From positions 2,477-66,476 of the forward strand of contig NW_019091500.1 in NCBI RefSeq assembly GCF_001949145.1: 64,000 bases of DNA, given 5' to 3'. This stretch comes from Acanthaster planci. Taxonomy: Eukaryota > Echinodermata > Asteroidea > Valvatida > Acanthasteridae. Positions 39,801-54,800 of the stretch are shown in pieces. Position 1 is the stretch's first letter; every line of letters begins with the position of its first letter. The position numbers were made by a program, and so were the translations under genes. The notes beneath the pieces were generated by a model. The model did not search any database. It had not been told where the DNA came from and was given only the letters and a program-made list of their open reading frames with translations.

Positions 39801-42800
39801 TGTCTTGCTTTATGCCACACCAACTTCTACATTGTGGCTATCCAAACCTAAATGATTCATCCAAGGCTTTAAATCATTGTAGCTACCAGTAACAATATGA
39901 ACATATCTGTACAACTACTGTTATCCAAGCCGTGTTTTGTTGCTATCACAGAAACTTGTAGACCTGTAACATAACAGGCTTTTTACAATGCATAATTTTG
40001 CCTGAGCAAGATTCAGAAGATGGACCCTGCTAGCAAGACAAAGACAGCAGCAGTCCATTAATTCCTGAATCTATTTTCCAGCCAGAAAATTTTTTAATAA
40101 TCCAGTTTTGTTCGATTTTGAAACCTCTTTGGTATTCACAGGAATGATAATTACAGTCAACTAAATTTATAACTCCTATCAAAATAACAATTGAATTAAT
40201 CAAACATGCAAATGTATTGATTGGTTATTGATGATTCCTACCTCCTTGATGATTTTTGCTGTAGCAGCATTGATGGGTGCATACGGAATCTTGCCCAGTA
40301 GAATCGGCTTGATGTAACGCCATGCAAGGCGACCATCATAACCCTCTTGGATAGCATTGTAGAGGGAACTACAAAACGGTGCTAAACCAAACCAAACGTA
40401 TATGTATCGCTTAAAACTTGTGAAAGACTATAGTAAGTGGGGTACCATGTGTCACCTGGGTGCTTTTTGTTTCCTATTTGATTCACTGTGACTCTACAAC
40501 TTCACCAACTACACCTTAAGAGCAGCCTTAGTCCCGGTAGGTGCCCCTATCAAGGTGCCATGTGTTTTTCTCGAGTGCACCTTATGTGCCATTGGCCCAA
40601 AAGTGCCTCACCTTAGGTACCACACACAATCATAGGCATTATCAATGTCAGTATGACAGTGTAGCAGGTGCACCTATATGAAGGAGCCATGTATGTCCTT
40701 GACTGCACCTTGAGCGCCATAGGCCTGAACTCCTTCCCCTTTAGTACCACACATCTCCATAGGCATTATAACTGTCATAGTATAACATAATACGTCCCAG
40801 AAGGGGCACTTATTAAAGGTGCCATGTATGCCCTTGACGGCACCTTATGGGTGACATAGGCCCAAACTCTTTCACCGGTGGTACTACACATCTCCATAGG
40901 CATTATCACCGTCACAGTATGAATATGTAGACTTTATCCTGATTGGTTTGACTAAACACTTGGGGTTAAAAGTCATATGGAAACGCAACACCTACACTAT
41001 CAATTGTAACAGAACATTAAAGTTAATGAGAACACAATGAAACTTACTGCTGCCAGGTACTACATCAAGTTCCTCCTCCCGTCTCTTTCGACTCCGCCCA
41101 GCGTCCCGCTTCCTCCTACTGAACAAGTTCATAATGTCTGATGAGAGTAATTCCAACAAGGCTTCATTACCACAAACCGTCTCCAACAGCAGAGTGGTGG
41201 AGGAGACCTGAGCCGCCGAGTTGCCCAGGAGGGAATCAGTAATGTCTCCGATGGCCAGGGAGCTTAAGTTGAGGGCTTGGAACTCCACCTGAAGGGACTG
41301 GAAGGAGTTGCCGATGTTGGTCAGGTCAGTTGCTGTGTTGGACAGCTCGTCGAAAGTGGATGTGGCGTTGCTGAACCTCTCACGGATGGTGTATGTCAAC
41401 AGCTGAAGGGAAAACAAAATGTTGTGAGCGGTAACTTTGAGAGCTTCACAGTGGGTACCTGGTCAGGGAATTGGCTTGGTGAATGAACAAGCACGGGTGC
41501 ATGCCATCCCTCATTCACTTAACAAACGTCTACGAGGGATGGTATGTAGACTGTTCCCCCTCCCTCCATTGTCATTCTCTGCATGGTGCTGGAGATGGAA
41601 ACCAGGCAGTCAACCCAGCCTTGAGGTAGTTCACTAGCGAGGTCGTATTCAAGCAAGTTACCAACAAAACTTATCATAGATGTGTCACTGTATACACGGG
41701 CATGCACAATTACAGTCAAGGTTTTCTCACACTTTGACATTGATTCTTGCTGACGCTATGATCTTTGTTCTGGGAATTTGAATCAATGAAACTTCATTTG
41801 CTGTGTGATGACAGTTAGTTAACCTTCATTTTTGACCAATGGTAAACACTTTCAAGAGACTTCAAAACCTAAGCCAAAGACAATGCCGTATTTGTAATGG
41901 CTTATGTCACGGTCTGGATCCCTGTCTCTACAGCACAGTTTTCATACCTCTTCCACAACAGCACCAATGTTCAGCCTGCTGATCATGCCATCCAAGACCA
42001 CTGTCAGCTGCTGTGAATCAAGCCGGCACAGAGACTGCAGGACACCAGTGACGTTGGTACCCTTCGGGAACTCAATGAGCTTGGTCAGTTCGACCTCGCT
42101 GCAGGTGACGGTCCTTATAGTTGTAAAATTGAATGACGCTGCCTGTTGGAAGAATGAAAAAGTTGGTAATATTTGTAATAACGGTAAAGCTAGTCCTATT
42201 CATTTGACGCTGGTGCAATTTAAAGGCATGGATGTACATGCAAAGCTTATTTTCTTCAGCGAAACTTTTCAGCTGGTTTGCTACTCACTACTTCCAAGCT
42301 CAATGAGGCTGACAGCAAATCCAACGCTGCCTCGTCCGAGAAGCCTAAGTCCATGACCAGAAACTCCTGGAAGTCTGCTAGGTCCTTGAAGAGTTTGCTG
42401 AGGGAGAGATCTGGCGATGGAACAACAACGACTGAGATTACAAAGGAAGATGATATGCCTGCTGATCAGGGGTAGCAATATTTTGATGTAATGATGCCCA
42501 AAAAAGTCTAAGACAGGGTGAATACCAGCTGAATTTTGACATGGTCATTGTGTAACTACATCAAAAAAGCAATGAATAACAGCGGAGGAGAGATGAAAAA
42601 TCTAGCTCAGAAATTTGTGTTATCACATGTGATTGGAGAAATTTGGGGATGCTTTACCAGGCAACTTGCCGATGAGGTCTAACAACCCGTTGAAGCCATT
42701 GAGAGAGTCGAAGAGTTTCACTAATGACTGGAAGGTTGGGTCGTTCTCTAACGCCGGCCGCAAAACATCAAGCACAGATTGCAAGCTAATTGGATGAGAA

Positions 42801-45800
42801 TATACACAAACATTGACAATATTTCAATGGCGTACTTGCCACTGAATATGTGTGCAAGGCCAAAGAATCTTCAGATTGACTCTGAGATTTTATGATGGAC
42901 TCTGTGATGGATTATTGTAGGTATTTCTCTCCTGTGACCCATGAGGTATTGAGAACAACTTCAACTGACAGTTTAAACAAGTGTTTTGATTATTCTTGAT
43001 AAAACTCTTTTGAAGTTTGTGAAAATTCTCCTAATGCAGAGCAAAGCACACTGTTCACCAATGTCAAGTTAAGCAGTTTTTCAGCTGTAGTTATGTTGTC
43101 AGAAAAGTGACACACCTTCATCTTGCTGGAGCCAATTTTTCAACCTATACAATATCTATTGTGAGGACTGCATCAATATGTGACTGCCACTGTGGGAGCG
43201 GCAACTATAGAGATTGTGCATTGCAACCACCTTTCCTGTGACTGCTTTGAAGGGGAAGCACGTGTATCCCAGTGGAACTAAAGCTCTTTGCTGGATTAAT
43301 GGCTACCATGCACAATCTTGATTGCAAAGATGCCCATGTATTCAGCAGCAGATTTCCCACATTATAGATCACCCCCCATGATAAATATTTGACATACCTA
43401 TTTGCAATCTGAATCAAGTCTTCTGCGCTCATAGCAAGCTTGACAATGTCTGTAGTATTTGTCAGTCCATTGACCAGTGATGGCCACTGGTCAGTCACAA
43501 AGCGCTCGACAAGGGCTGGGTCTAGAGCCGATAGATCCTCCAGGGCTAATAACAGTTGGTTCAAGTACTCTGGGAGGGTCACCACCATCGGTGAGGTCAT
43601 GGTTATCTGATTGCATGGATGAAAAAGAGTGCCTCCATTATCAACTGTCTGAAAATTGGCAACAAAGGAACAACAATACGAGGGCGCATCACACCAATGT
43701 TACACCATGTGGTCTTGCCGAGGTGTACATGTTTCAAGCAAAATGCATGCACATTTTGTACTCATTAACTGAAAAGTCAGTTCAACACCCTGAAGCTTGG
43801 TGGGGGAGGTGTGTCCCTCTACCAAAAAGTGGGAGGCTACTTCCCCCCAACCCTCGATCTTATCAACATCACAGCTCAACACTCACTGCCCTGACGAGCT
43901 CGGTGATGTTGAGGGACCCTTCCAAGAAGCTCAGGACATCCGTGCTGTTGAGAGATTTACAGACTAACATCTGCACTTCAGACATGATGGCTGTATTGTT
44001 GAACACAAACAACTTGGAGAACAACGCATCATCCATACACAGCTGGTCTTGGATGCTACCCTGGAGTTCTGAAAGCTGAAAAGGGAAAGTTGTAGACGGG
44101 TATTCAATTCATACCAAGGGTCAAAAAAGTCTCTTAATTAAACTATGCTCTACCTCTTCACTTGAAAAATCTGTTTCCAGTCTCAAACACTATTAGAAAG
44201 TTCCAATTGGTTCATACTTACAGCAGAAATGTTAACTTTGTTATTGATGATGGCATCAATGATATCTGGGCTGAATCCTTCTATCACCTTCAAGTAATCC
44301 CTCACAACAGAGGTGTTACTCCACAAAGAACTCAACTCCACAAAGCCTGTCTGATCTGTGGAGGAAGAAGAGATTTAAAGCTGTTACTTCTATGGAAACC
44401 AATGAGTTCAGAGCACGGAAGAGGGTGCTGTCTAGACTTTAAGAACTTACCTAATTGGGATATCAGATATGTGTCTATCAACTCAAAGAATGGTAGCAGG
44501 GCATTCAGATTTGTTGTGTTGCCCTGCAGACTGTTGCTAAGTAGAGGACCAATCAGAGGTTGCACAAGATGGTACAGCTCAGTCAGACTATTTTTAGAAA
44601 AGAAAACAATGGATAAACATGTTTTTCAACGCACCAGATTTTTTCTCTGCATTAATTAACAATTTATTGAGCTGGTGACAGTCGCATTAAAAATTTAAAG
44701 AACCTGCGCCGAGTAATTAAAAAGTACAAAGGTCACATGACATGAGCAGTTGACTTCTTTTCCAGCCTACCTCTGCATGTCTGCTGTTGTGGTATTTGCA
44801 ACAATCACAGGCAGTAATTCAAACAGATCAAAATACTCTGGCCGTTGGAATGAGTTGAAGAAGTTAAAGTACTCTGACGGCAGTGTCCACATCCTTTCCA
44901 TGAAATTCTGACTATCAATGACAAATGCTGGGCAGTCGAAGGGCTCTGAGGTTGCAGGATTGGTATCAAATATGGCAACAATCTGTAATAAAATTGGAAA
45001 CAGAAAACACTTTTGCATGGATTTGCCACATTCAATAGTATTTATACAAGTTTATGACACTTCATCTGATAAGTTTGTCTTGACCAAATATGACACTGTA
45101 CCTTGGGCAAGATGTTGTCAAATCCCACAATCCTCATGACTTCCTGCATGGCGTGTGTTTGTATGAGTTTGTCTACTCCACACAGCAGTCTGCTCAGGTG
45201 GGTTGCATTGACGTTATTCGGAATGCCATTGACCAGTTTAAGGGTGTACTCATCACAGACCACTCCCCCAGAAATCTCCCCTTTCAGGAGGCTGATGGTG
45301 AGGGGACCAGCCTACAGAAAGAACATATGACATAAAATCTCTCCATGTCGACAATGTGTTGATGGCTGTGGTGTTTTTGTTACCAATCATATAAAAATGA
45401 ATTTGACAATATTCCTCACTAATAATCTTGGGTTAAAATTCAGGTCAAAGAAAGTCTGCGATATGAAACAATCTTTGTACACTGACACAAAACTGGCAAA
45501 TTTCACTGTGATTTAAAAGAAAAAGCGAAAAAAAATGATTAGAACACTGCCAAGTAAGTTACTGGCAAAAAGCGCCTCAATTGTTCAGGTATAGGGGATG
45601 CATGATTCTTACCCGTGGCAGTAGGTCAGGGTCAAAGAGAACGGCAGAGCCAGACTGAATGACATCGCGCTCCACCATTGAGAAGACAGAGAACATCTCT
45701 ACGACAGTTGTCATGTTGTTGACAAGCATCTGGAACTCTTCTTGGTGACCTGAAAAACCGAAACAGACCTAGCATTAACAAATTTTACAACCTCCTGTGA

Positions 45801-48800
45801 AAGGGAGAAAATACGGGTAAAAAGGTGAGCACGGCTTAAACTGTGAGTTCTGCAATCATTTTCTGATTCAATGGGCAAAGAGAACTTTTCTCTTTTTTTC
45901 CCTTTGATTGAGTTTTACGCAAGAGTAGAAATCTTTTCCGAGAATACTGTCCTAATAACTAATGGGATTTCACAGCACAAGTCGTCTACTGCTCATTACT
46001 CTATGTTGTTGATGGCCCATACTTGGGTACCACTTACTTGGTAGGGTGAAGACTATGTCTTGCATGAACTCCATGGCGAGGTGGGTTGAAGTTAAGGCTG
46101 GGCTTAACATCATCTGCCAAACTGTGGTGTTCAGGAGGTCAGGGGTCAATGACTGACACACACTGGTGAAGTCGGGGCTGCAACGTGAGATTTGAAGAGA
46201 GTCGGTGAGATATGGAGAGAACTGGTAAAATTTGGTGATATACAGAGAGAATCAGCTAGATTTGAAAAGAGCCAGGGAAATTTGGATAGAAATAGGGAAA
46301 TTTGGATAGAATTGGGAAGATCTAGAGAGAGGTGAAAACAAATAACAGAGACCTCAGAGTTGGATAAACTTGAAATTCTTCACTTAGGAGATGTTGTGCC
46401 AAAGATTTTGGTGTCAATATTCTTTGACCATCTTTAATCTGTCACATTTAATACATCCTGGTAATTTTAAGGTAAAGGTGCCGTAAACAATTCAGACTAT
46501 TAAACTTTGATGGGAGATGGTCAAAACAAAATGTACTTAAGTTGAATTGAATTTGAATTGGCTTCAACATTCATCAGCTTACGTCATATTCATCCACATC
46601 GGAGGCAGATTTGCGATGGGTGCAGACATAGCCATCCACTGAGTGAAGAAATCCCCAAGGAAGTCTTGTCTCATGGACAGGGAGAGAAGGTTGTTGACGA
46701 GATGCTCAAACTCTTGGATGGACTGTTGCCAGTCTATATCCGTGAGGCTCCCAAGGGTCGTGCTGTTTATGATGATCTTCTCAATCTGGAAGTGAGTTGA
46801 TGTCAAATTGTTGTTGAAGAATTTTAGTTCGCAAACAGAACATAGCAATAGCATTTCCAAAATTCAGGATGTGAAAAATATTACATCACTGTTTTCAATT
46901 ACTTGTTAAGGGAATGTCTCAAAAGTCAAATGTTCCTGTTCACAATTAGACTATGCAATATTCTTGTTAGAACATTCAATCTCATTCCAACTTCTGAGAT
47001 ATTCCCTTAGACTGAGTATGGCAATTATATAAACTGTAATTCGAATCCAACAGGTTTTGAGAGGAGACTTGGGAGGAATTTTAAAGTATTTATGGATAGC
47101 TGAACTTCTAGTCTTAATTCATAATGCATTAATTTAATGGCTATTTGTTGTGACTATGTCTACCCCTCCACTCCCTCTTGTTCCCTTTAGCCCCGCCCCC
47201 AACTGAAGTCATATCATGTCATCTATGTACTAGACACAGACTGTAGGTGGCATTTAGCATTCTACATCTGAACCATGGAAAACACTGGATTACGACTGCA
47301 TGCATGTATGCATGCATGTATGGAAAATTTTCAAAAGAATGTGCACAATTTTTTTTTTCCTTGGGGTGAATGGCTAAGGCTGTGTTTTTTTTTTAACACA
47401 GATGCACAATGGTGCATAGCCACAGCAATAATGGCAATGCCTGTCTCACCTCCTTCTGAATATGAGCAACATTGAAGACGGCCGTCAGATTGCTGAGGAA
47501 GGTTTGGTCGCTTTGGGCTAGGCCACAAAGGGCAGTCTGTAGGGCACCAGAGTTGGTGCCTGGCGGCAGGAAGATGAAGGAGTTGAACAGGGCTGGTTCA
47601 CAGAGGATAGACATCAACAATTCAGGTTGGGTCAGAGTACCAAGCTGTTGAAATGAACAAAAGATAAACTGTCCTCAATTGAGAGACAATTTTTTTTTAT
47701 AATTTTGTTTAATATTTAAGTTGGAGTGACACAAATTGATTCAAGTATATCCAGCCACACTGTAGCTCAAATTTCCTTAGGACAGGGAAATATTGGCAGT
47801 TTCTAAATATTTAAAGCTTCTCAAGATTTGTATCTTGAGAAGGACCGTTTTGATAAATACCTGTTGACAGTCACAGTTCGGTTGATCAATAGGAATATTT
47901 AATATCAAATTTTTTATCACGCTCTGCACTTCCTGAATAGAAAGTGATCAAAAGGTGTGAAAGTTCATTCACTCCTGAGCAAAAGGCCCCCTGATTACCA
48001 TCTAAAAGCCACAGATTTGAAAAAATTAACTACATTACCAATCCAGGGTTGATGGTTGCTGTCAGAAGTGCTTGTACATGTTCCGGGGCCAGATACTGGG
48101 CAAGGACTTTCTGTGCATTTGGCACAAATATCCCTCCAATGGTGTAGTTGGATTCTAATATGGATAAAAACACAAATTACTAAGTGATACATGAACACCA
48201 CTGTGTTACATTTCATCTTTGGATCTGTAAAACCTGCGGCCATTTTGAAGAGCTAAAGACATACATTTTTTTCACATGTATGTTATTCTTACCTGCCAGG
48301 TATTCCAGCTGCTGATTGAACAATTTTGCAATGTGTGTTGCCATGGCAACACCTCCCTGGATCTCCGACCACACTCCTCCCCGATTCATCAGGGTGTCAA
48401 GACGTTCCAAGATCTCAACCGAACTGTAGTGGGAAAACAAGTTTGCACTCCTGTCATAAATTCAATGTTCATACCAAATAAAAAAAAAACAAGTTGGCAT
48501 ATTTCTTTAAACTGTAACATTTCATTCACATAAGAGAGGTTCTCAAGTTAAAATTCATATAAACTCACAGTTTCAGATTAAATTGTGTCAAACCATCCAT
48601 CAATTCCTGCAACAGAAGGGAGGCTTCGGTCATGTTGCCGTGGTTACCAGGGCCAGGCAATCCCGTGATGCCTTGTAGGGCGGCCATGATGGATTCCACT
48701 CTGTTAACCAGTCTGTCCCAGTCAAAGTCTTGCCCAGTGTTGTTTGAAGGTTGTAGGGCGTTCACCATTTCAAATATCTGCGAGATGCATAAATCATCAT

Positions 48801-51800
48801 TTCAAGATCGAAGCAATAACTGGCTTCCACTAACTCTTCGATCTTTAATTAGTGACTTCTTATTTTCAACAACAAGAAAATGCTTTCTTTGAATTCTTCA
48901 GTATTCTCAAAATAATAACGGCGATTAAATCTGAATAACATGTCAAATAAAACAATAAATTTGTCACACTCATTTCTTTCAGTTTTGATTACAAGCTATG
49001 CCTGGTTCTATTTAATTCTACAAGGAGACATCAGATGCATTACATAATTAAATTCATGATTTTGGTTTTCACTCTGTGACATGTAGTGGCAATGTTAACA
49101 GCATGAAAACCCAGAGGTAAGATCTAACGGCTGATGCCAGACTTACAGATTGATGTAGTCCAAGCACATCCACCCCGGTGAAGTTATCTAGTGTTCCAAA
49201 GAAGTTAGCACGGTCCAAGTGACACAGCTCAAGTGCTATGGCTGTTAAATTCAAACCGGGCAGTTGCCAAAAAAAGTACTCCGGATGACAGAAGTAATCC
49301 CACTGATCGGAGAGATGATGATACGCCAACTGCACAAAAAAATAGCAGAACATTGCTGTGAATTCAAGTGAAAGACACAAGTTTTCGACAACAGCGTTCA
49401 TGACACAAACAGGTGAATCATGGATGAAGGAAGTCTTCAAAGAGATTTAATTTGAATATGGCTTGACAGTAGGAAACTTTATACATTCACTTACCAAGGA
49501 GACTGGAAAGACCCCGTCTATTACGCTCTCCAGTGCTAAGTCAGGAGTTGCCGTGTTGAGGATTTCACTGAAGAACCTATCCAGTACAGTTCGGTTGTAC
49601 AAAAATGCTGGAATGGCTTCACCTGCAGAATCGGCAAAAGTGATTGATTAAGTGATTAGAGTAGAGGGCTGCTATGGCAACCAATGAAATCAACTTTCCT
49701 ATACATGCGTATCGACTGTACCGATAGAGAGCATCAACAGATTGGAAACCTCTGTTAACCAATGGAAAATGATTAACTCATTAATATGTAGTCTACTTTC
49801 ATTTATATATATCTTTGACATTTGAAAACAATTTATGAATAAATTTGATATGCAAATTAGCTCATTTATATGTATAAGATGTAAACTTTTCAGAGGGATG
49901 TATGCATTCCAAATGAAATATTGGCTCATTAATCATTTAAAACATCTTCACATTTACTAGAAATGTATATGAATGTATAAACCCAAGCAGATCGGCTTAT
50001 TTTTGAGAGATGCGAGCCACGCCCATACCTCCTGGGTGTAGATTTCTGTCAATTCCATCAAGGAGGTAGTTGGCAAAATCAAGGAAGGGCTTCACACTTT
50101 GCCAGAGATCCAACCTCTTCAGCTCTGCCTCTAACAATGGCAAACCATCTAATGGCATAGCACTATAAACACAAATTGAATGCAAGAAATCAGCTGTCAG
50201 GTTGCTAGAGTGCATTAACAATTGGAAATGCAACTTGTGTCTCTCTTAAACCTTAAAAGTAATTTTTATTTGGCTATTAAAAGGTACAGGTGCTTTTGCC
50301 AGTTTTACGCTAATGCATTTCCATATTCATGAGTAAAACGATGATGTCATCCAGTAAAAACACCTCAATGTTGAACTGATTATGCACAATAATTTACGGA
50401 TGGAATTTTTTAATACGGGCATGACTTTCCTTTGCTGTGGCGACTGATTGTCAAAAAAAGGCACGACAATGAACTAAGGAGTGACCCTCTCTTGATAAGA
50501 AATATATTCATCACAGTAACAGCGCCTTCAGTTGTTCAGAAAAAAATGAACGATTCTATATGTTTAAAATGTACCACTTTTTAATAACACCTATAAACCA
50601 ACAGGAATGTGAAATGGTTTTTGTACAAGACCAAGTGTAGAGTTGCACAAAAAGTGTTTGCGAAAAATCAGGGTTCCTGCACCTAAAAAACACTTATATT
50701 CCATGACTTTTCCATGACCAAATTATGAAAATTTACGACCAAATAATGCAGTTTATTGGACTATTCAGCCTTTTAGGTTGCAAATACAATTACACATTTT
50801 ATGCATTTATTTCTAATAATAGAAATCGCAAAGTGTCACATAAAATTCCATGACTTTTCCACGACTTTCGTCATTTTTACAAAATTCCATGACTTTTCCA
50901 GGCCTGAAGAAAGAAAAACAAATTTCCATGACTTTTCAAGATTTTTCCAGGCCGCAGGAACCTTGAAAAATGCATCGACTGAAGCCTCTAATTTCCTTAT
51001 TTCTGTCTTTGGTTGCCCAAACTGAAAGCAGAATATGCAGAGAATGCTTAGTACAAGCTGGTTACCAGCAAACAACATACATGTATACTGGTCATGACTG
51101 GTCTCCCACTGATCTCTGTAAATAACTAACTAGTAAGCAAAATCTGTATATAATCAAGCAAGGTTTTCTTGATATCCCTTCAATAGCATTTTTTTGCCCT
51201 TAAGACGAATTGACAACAAAATAAAATTTCAGCCAAGTTTTGGGGTCTGCTCCTCGTACCTATTGAGGACGTTGGTCAGGTTCAGGGAAGCGTAGAAAGC
51301 ATCACGGATCTGGACAACAATCCGGTCATCTTGGAAATATGGTTGTATGTCTTCCAAGACTTGAATGAAGCTGGAAATCAGAAAAAAAAAACACATGATT
51401 TAATGTGATATGGAAGTAATTTGAATATTTCGGCCAAGTGCAATCACACAAACTCCTGTAAATAAACAAATAGTGGAGTTACCTTTGGGCAACCACAGAG
51501 ACTATCGAGTACCTCCACGATAAACTCTCAATTTTTACTCACACTAATAACTTGGACCTACTTTTCTTGAGTGTTTAATAATGGCACATCATGCAAACAT
51601 GAAGTGAATCTGAAATCAAAAATCCTTCACCAAAAATTACTGGCAATACTGAATACTTGGGCAGAGTCAATTTGAATAATTCACTATTCGAATATTCGAC
51701 CTTTACTTTGATTGAATATCCAAATATTCGGTCGCACCGAGTGGTAGATTGTTGATGAACAAACCATATACAAAATCAGCTGCAATAACACACACAATTG

Positions 51801-54800
51801 TACATTATGATCAATATAATAACTTCTCACATCTAAGAGTATGTCCAGCCACGATTTTGCAAGAATTAAGAGATGAACAAGACTTCTTGCCCCATTGAAA
51901 ATTTCTACTCCTTTTAAATTATTTAATGATTAATTTACTTTTTAAATCATTGTAAGATTTCTGATGCTTTTCATTTGAATCTGCTTAAAACAAGCCTCCA
52001 TAGTGCAATTTTTCTCAATGAAAAAAAAGACAATATTCCCTTCCTTTTCATGAATTTTGCATTCGAATATTCAAATTCGGTTATTCTGATATTTGGCTAC
52101 TGAATATTTTCCCTAATGCCACAAATTTACATTCCAATTGCCAGTCCACACCATGGATGACAGCCGCAGTCTATGTTCATATCGACTCACATCATTAGAT
52201 TCTGGTCAGCCTGGCTATTCAACACTTCCAGCAGAAGTGTCAGGTTATGGAGGGCGTCTCCGTGCACGGAGATAGGGATGTGTTGCAACTCAGTCATCAA
52301 GGTCATTAGCTCCTGAATGTACCGCTCAATACGCGCCCAATCAAAGTTGGTCATCGGTCCACTGGAAAAGCCAAATATAATCGCCATCTGCAAAATGAAG
52401 CAGAACGTTAGATATGTTCTGTCTACGTAATCCCAGCTTCCTACTTTGAACACTTTTGACATTTTACGGACTTGAATTCACCTCTAAACTGTGCTGGGTT
52501 AAGACTGTGCCATGAAAGCTATATGAATGCTACCATTGAATTTCAATCATGAATACCTAAGACCGTTTCCCTCTTCAATAATACACAATGTGACCGAGTA
52601 TTAACATTTGATAATGCCCGCTGTGATTTGATGATGCCTGCTGGCGCCTGGATAAAAGACAGTTTATTCCATTCCTATTGGTCAAGATTCTGTGCACCTG
52701 AACTCACCACACACATGCTACGTCCATATAAAGAGATTCTTCTAGGCCACTTGTATAAGGAATATACCATTAAATGGACGGGGTGTCCGGGAAAATGAAA
52801 GTAAAATTCTTGAACAAAATCCTGATGCCCTTGCCTGCGGATTGGGCAGTAATTGCGTCCATTCTCCTGAGCCGGTCTTAAATGCACGTTTAACTTGCCA
52901 GGCACATATCTACTCCCTTTATAATTGCTGTGTAATAAACCAAGGATTTCTAAAAGTCAAGAATAGTGCCGACATTCTGAAGACTCGGCAAACTGTGGTA
53001 CAAAGAAACATTGACCTATACTCATAATGGAAACTCTGCATAATCAGACAGTAACATCTTCCACGTTTCTTGGGTATTGGAACCTTGGGTCAAAGGTCAG
53101 CTCACCTGTTGTTGCAGTTTCAGTACGTCAATGCTGTATATCTTGGAAGCATGACTGAAGAATTCGGTTTGGTTCAGTGTGCACATGGCCTGCTGCACGG
53201 CCGTTGAATTTACAGCGGGCGGAAGAGGGTAGATGAGGCTGAATGTTGAATAGCTACAGAACACATTGTCCCAATCCCCTTGGATGTAGATTTGCGCAAG
53301 CTGTAACACATAAAGCATTGAAATCGATGTAAAAATTAGTGTCATGTTTTGCAAAAATGATTCATGATTCACATTCGTATTGCAGAAAAGTAAAGTCGTT
53401 CTGGAATAAAGTAAAGTAAGGCCCCATCAATGTAAATTCACAGCAAAAGTTTTGATGATTAGGCCTATGTATAACTCTTAGATGGGCAAAGCTCCAAGTC
53501 AAAAGAAATCCGTATCGCTTACCGCAAACACTGAGAATGCGCTGTCTGCCAGAGAAGCTTTGAGTTGGTCCGGAGTGACGCTCAGGCTTTGTACAAGGGA
53601 GTGTACAGCGGTTGCATTCAACAAGCCTGTCTGAAGCCGAACTGCAAAAGAAAATTTCCAATCAATAACTCTTATTCTTTAAAGCCGTAAGGTACTGAAC
53701 ATCTCAAGTTATATCAGACATCTTCTTAGGTCATGTCCACAGAGCGGCTGAACTGTGGGAAAACTGAGCAGCCAAACTGCACAGATTTCATAAGCTGAAT
53801 GGGAAATCTGAATATCATTATCAGAAAACTTTGCTTTTCAAACTTTCACTTCAGTTCGCTTGCAGCTCGTGTCTGTGTGGAATGGAGAGAGTCCATTCAT
53901 TGAAATCTGTGATTTTGTTCTGCCACAAAACTGAACAAAAGTCTGAAAGAGTTACGTCGGTTATTGTCAAGTTTCACGACAGGTACATATCACGGATGTG
54001 ATATGTATGCTATGCTAAGCACGAGTAGTCTCCTGTTTAAAGGAGAAACCAATATTCTGTTTTTCATCTCTGAATTTTCTCTCTATATGCTCCTTTCCTC
54101 AGGAAGCTTCCTGTCTTGTAACGAACTAAATTTGGTAGATAAATCCAAGGTTGGTGGTACCTTGTTCACGCAACTGATTTGCTGTGCTCTCCAGCGAGAG
54201 AGTGAAGATCTCTAAGTACGGTCTAACGACATTCCAAACCCCAGCTGCCTTCAAGTCGGCCTCTATTCCTTGGAGAAGCTGTACCGTACTGCAGGAAGTC
54301 AAGGTTTCAGATGAAAATATTTACTATCTTTGTGGAATGGGTACTGGTTCTGTAAACAAAGACTATTAGAAGTGGCTTGAAATTCAGTTTCCCTCAAACA
54401 CGAAATGTAACAAGTTTTTCATGACTAGGAAATGAAGCATTATTTTTAAAATTAGCCAGGGCAGTGGTAGTGCTGCAGAGTTTATCTGTCTTGAGCAGAA
54501 GCGCCCCATCATCGGTTTACAAGGGCAACATTGGTTGGGAGTGTTCGGTTTGCTGGTAGCGACAGGACTGTAGCGCACACATTTCATAGTCATTTGCGAA
54601 TCGAAGAAATGCAGTTCTAACCCTAGGAGCCTCTGTTGCTGTAGAAATAGCGTACTCCCAAGGTCAGGCTCAGGGCTCACAACTAGTTTACCTGTTGACC
54701 TGATTGTCGGCTGCCATCTGTTGAAAATAGACAAGCCAGCTGTTGAGTACGTCTTGTAGCCTGGGCTCCGTCGCATTCCACCAGACGTAGTCCACGACGA

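Larger units (their letters stand above)
40242..47644 (-). other. ABCA extracellular repeat cassettes 7-10
   Basis: Cassette 7: 47450-47644, 46583-46785, 46038-46177, 45613-45749. Cassette 8: 45102-45311, 44771-44982, 44451-44587, 44222-44346. Cassette 9: 43887-44075, 43398-43606, 42658-42785, 42289-42410. Cassette 10: 41948-42142 (A), 41048-41402 (B and C fused, 355 nt), 40242-40381 (D). Cassette 10 is the part that aligns to ordinary ABCA1-type domains: its D exon reads [10 protein letters not shown], then [17 protein letters not shown], a conserved family segment. The other cassettes can therefore be read as duplications of an ancestral ABCA unit. The exon 42289-42410 has two possible donors three bases apart; I chose GTGAGT. 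Confidence 0.88.

Noticed and set aside
43477-44079. 200-codon plus-strand frame
   Set aside because: It lies antisense to two ABCA cassette exons and has no motif of its own.
44222-44354. Acceptor at 44355 for the cassette 8 D exon
   Set aside because: That start puts an in-frame stop early in the exon. The acceptor eight bases further in (exon end 44346) restores the family frame.
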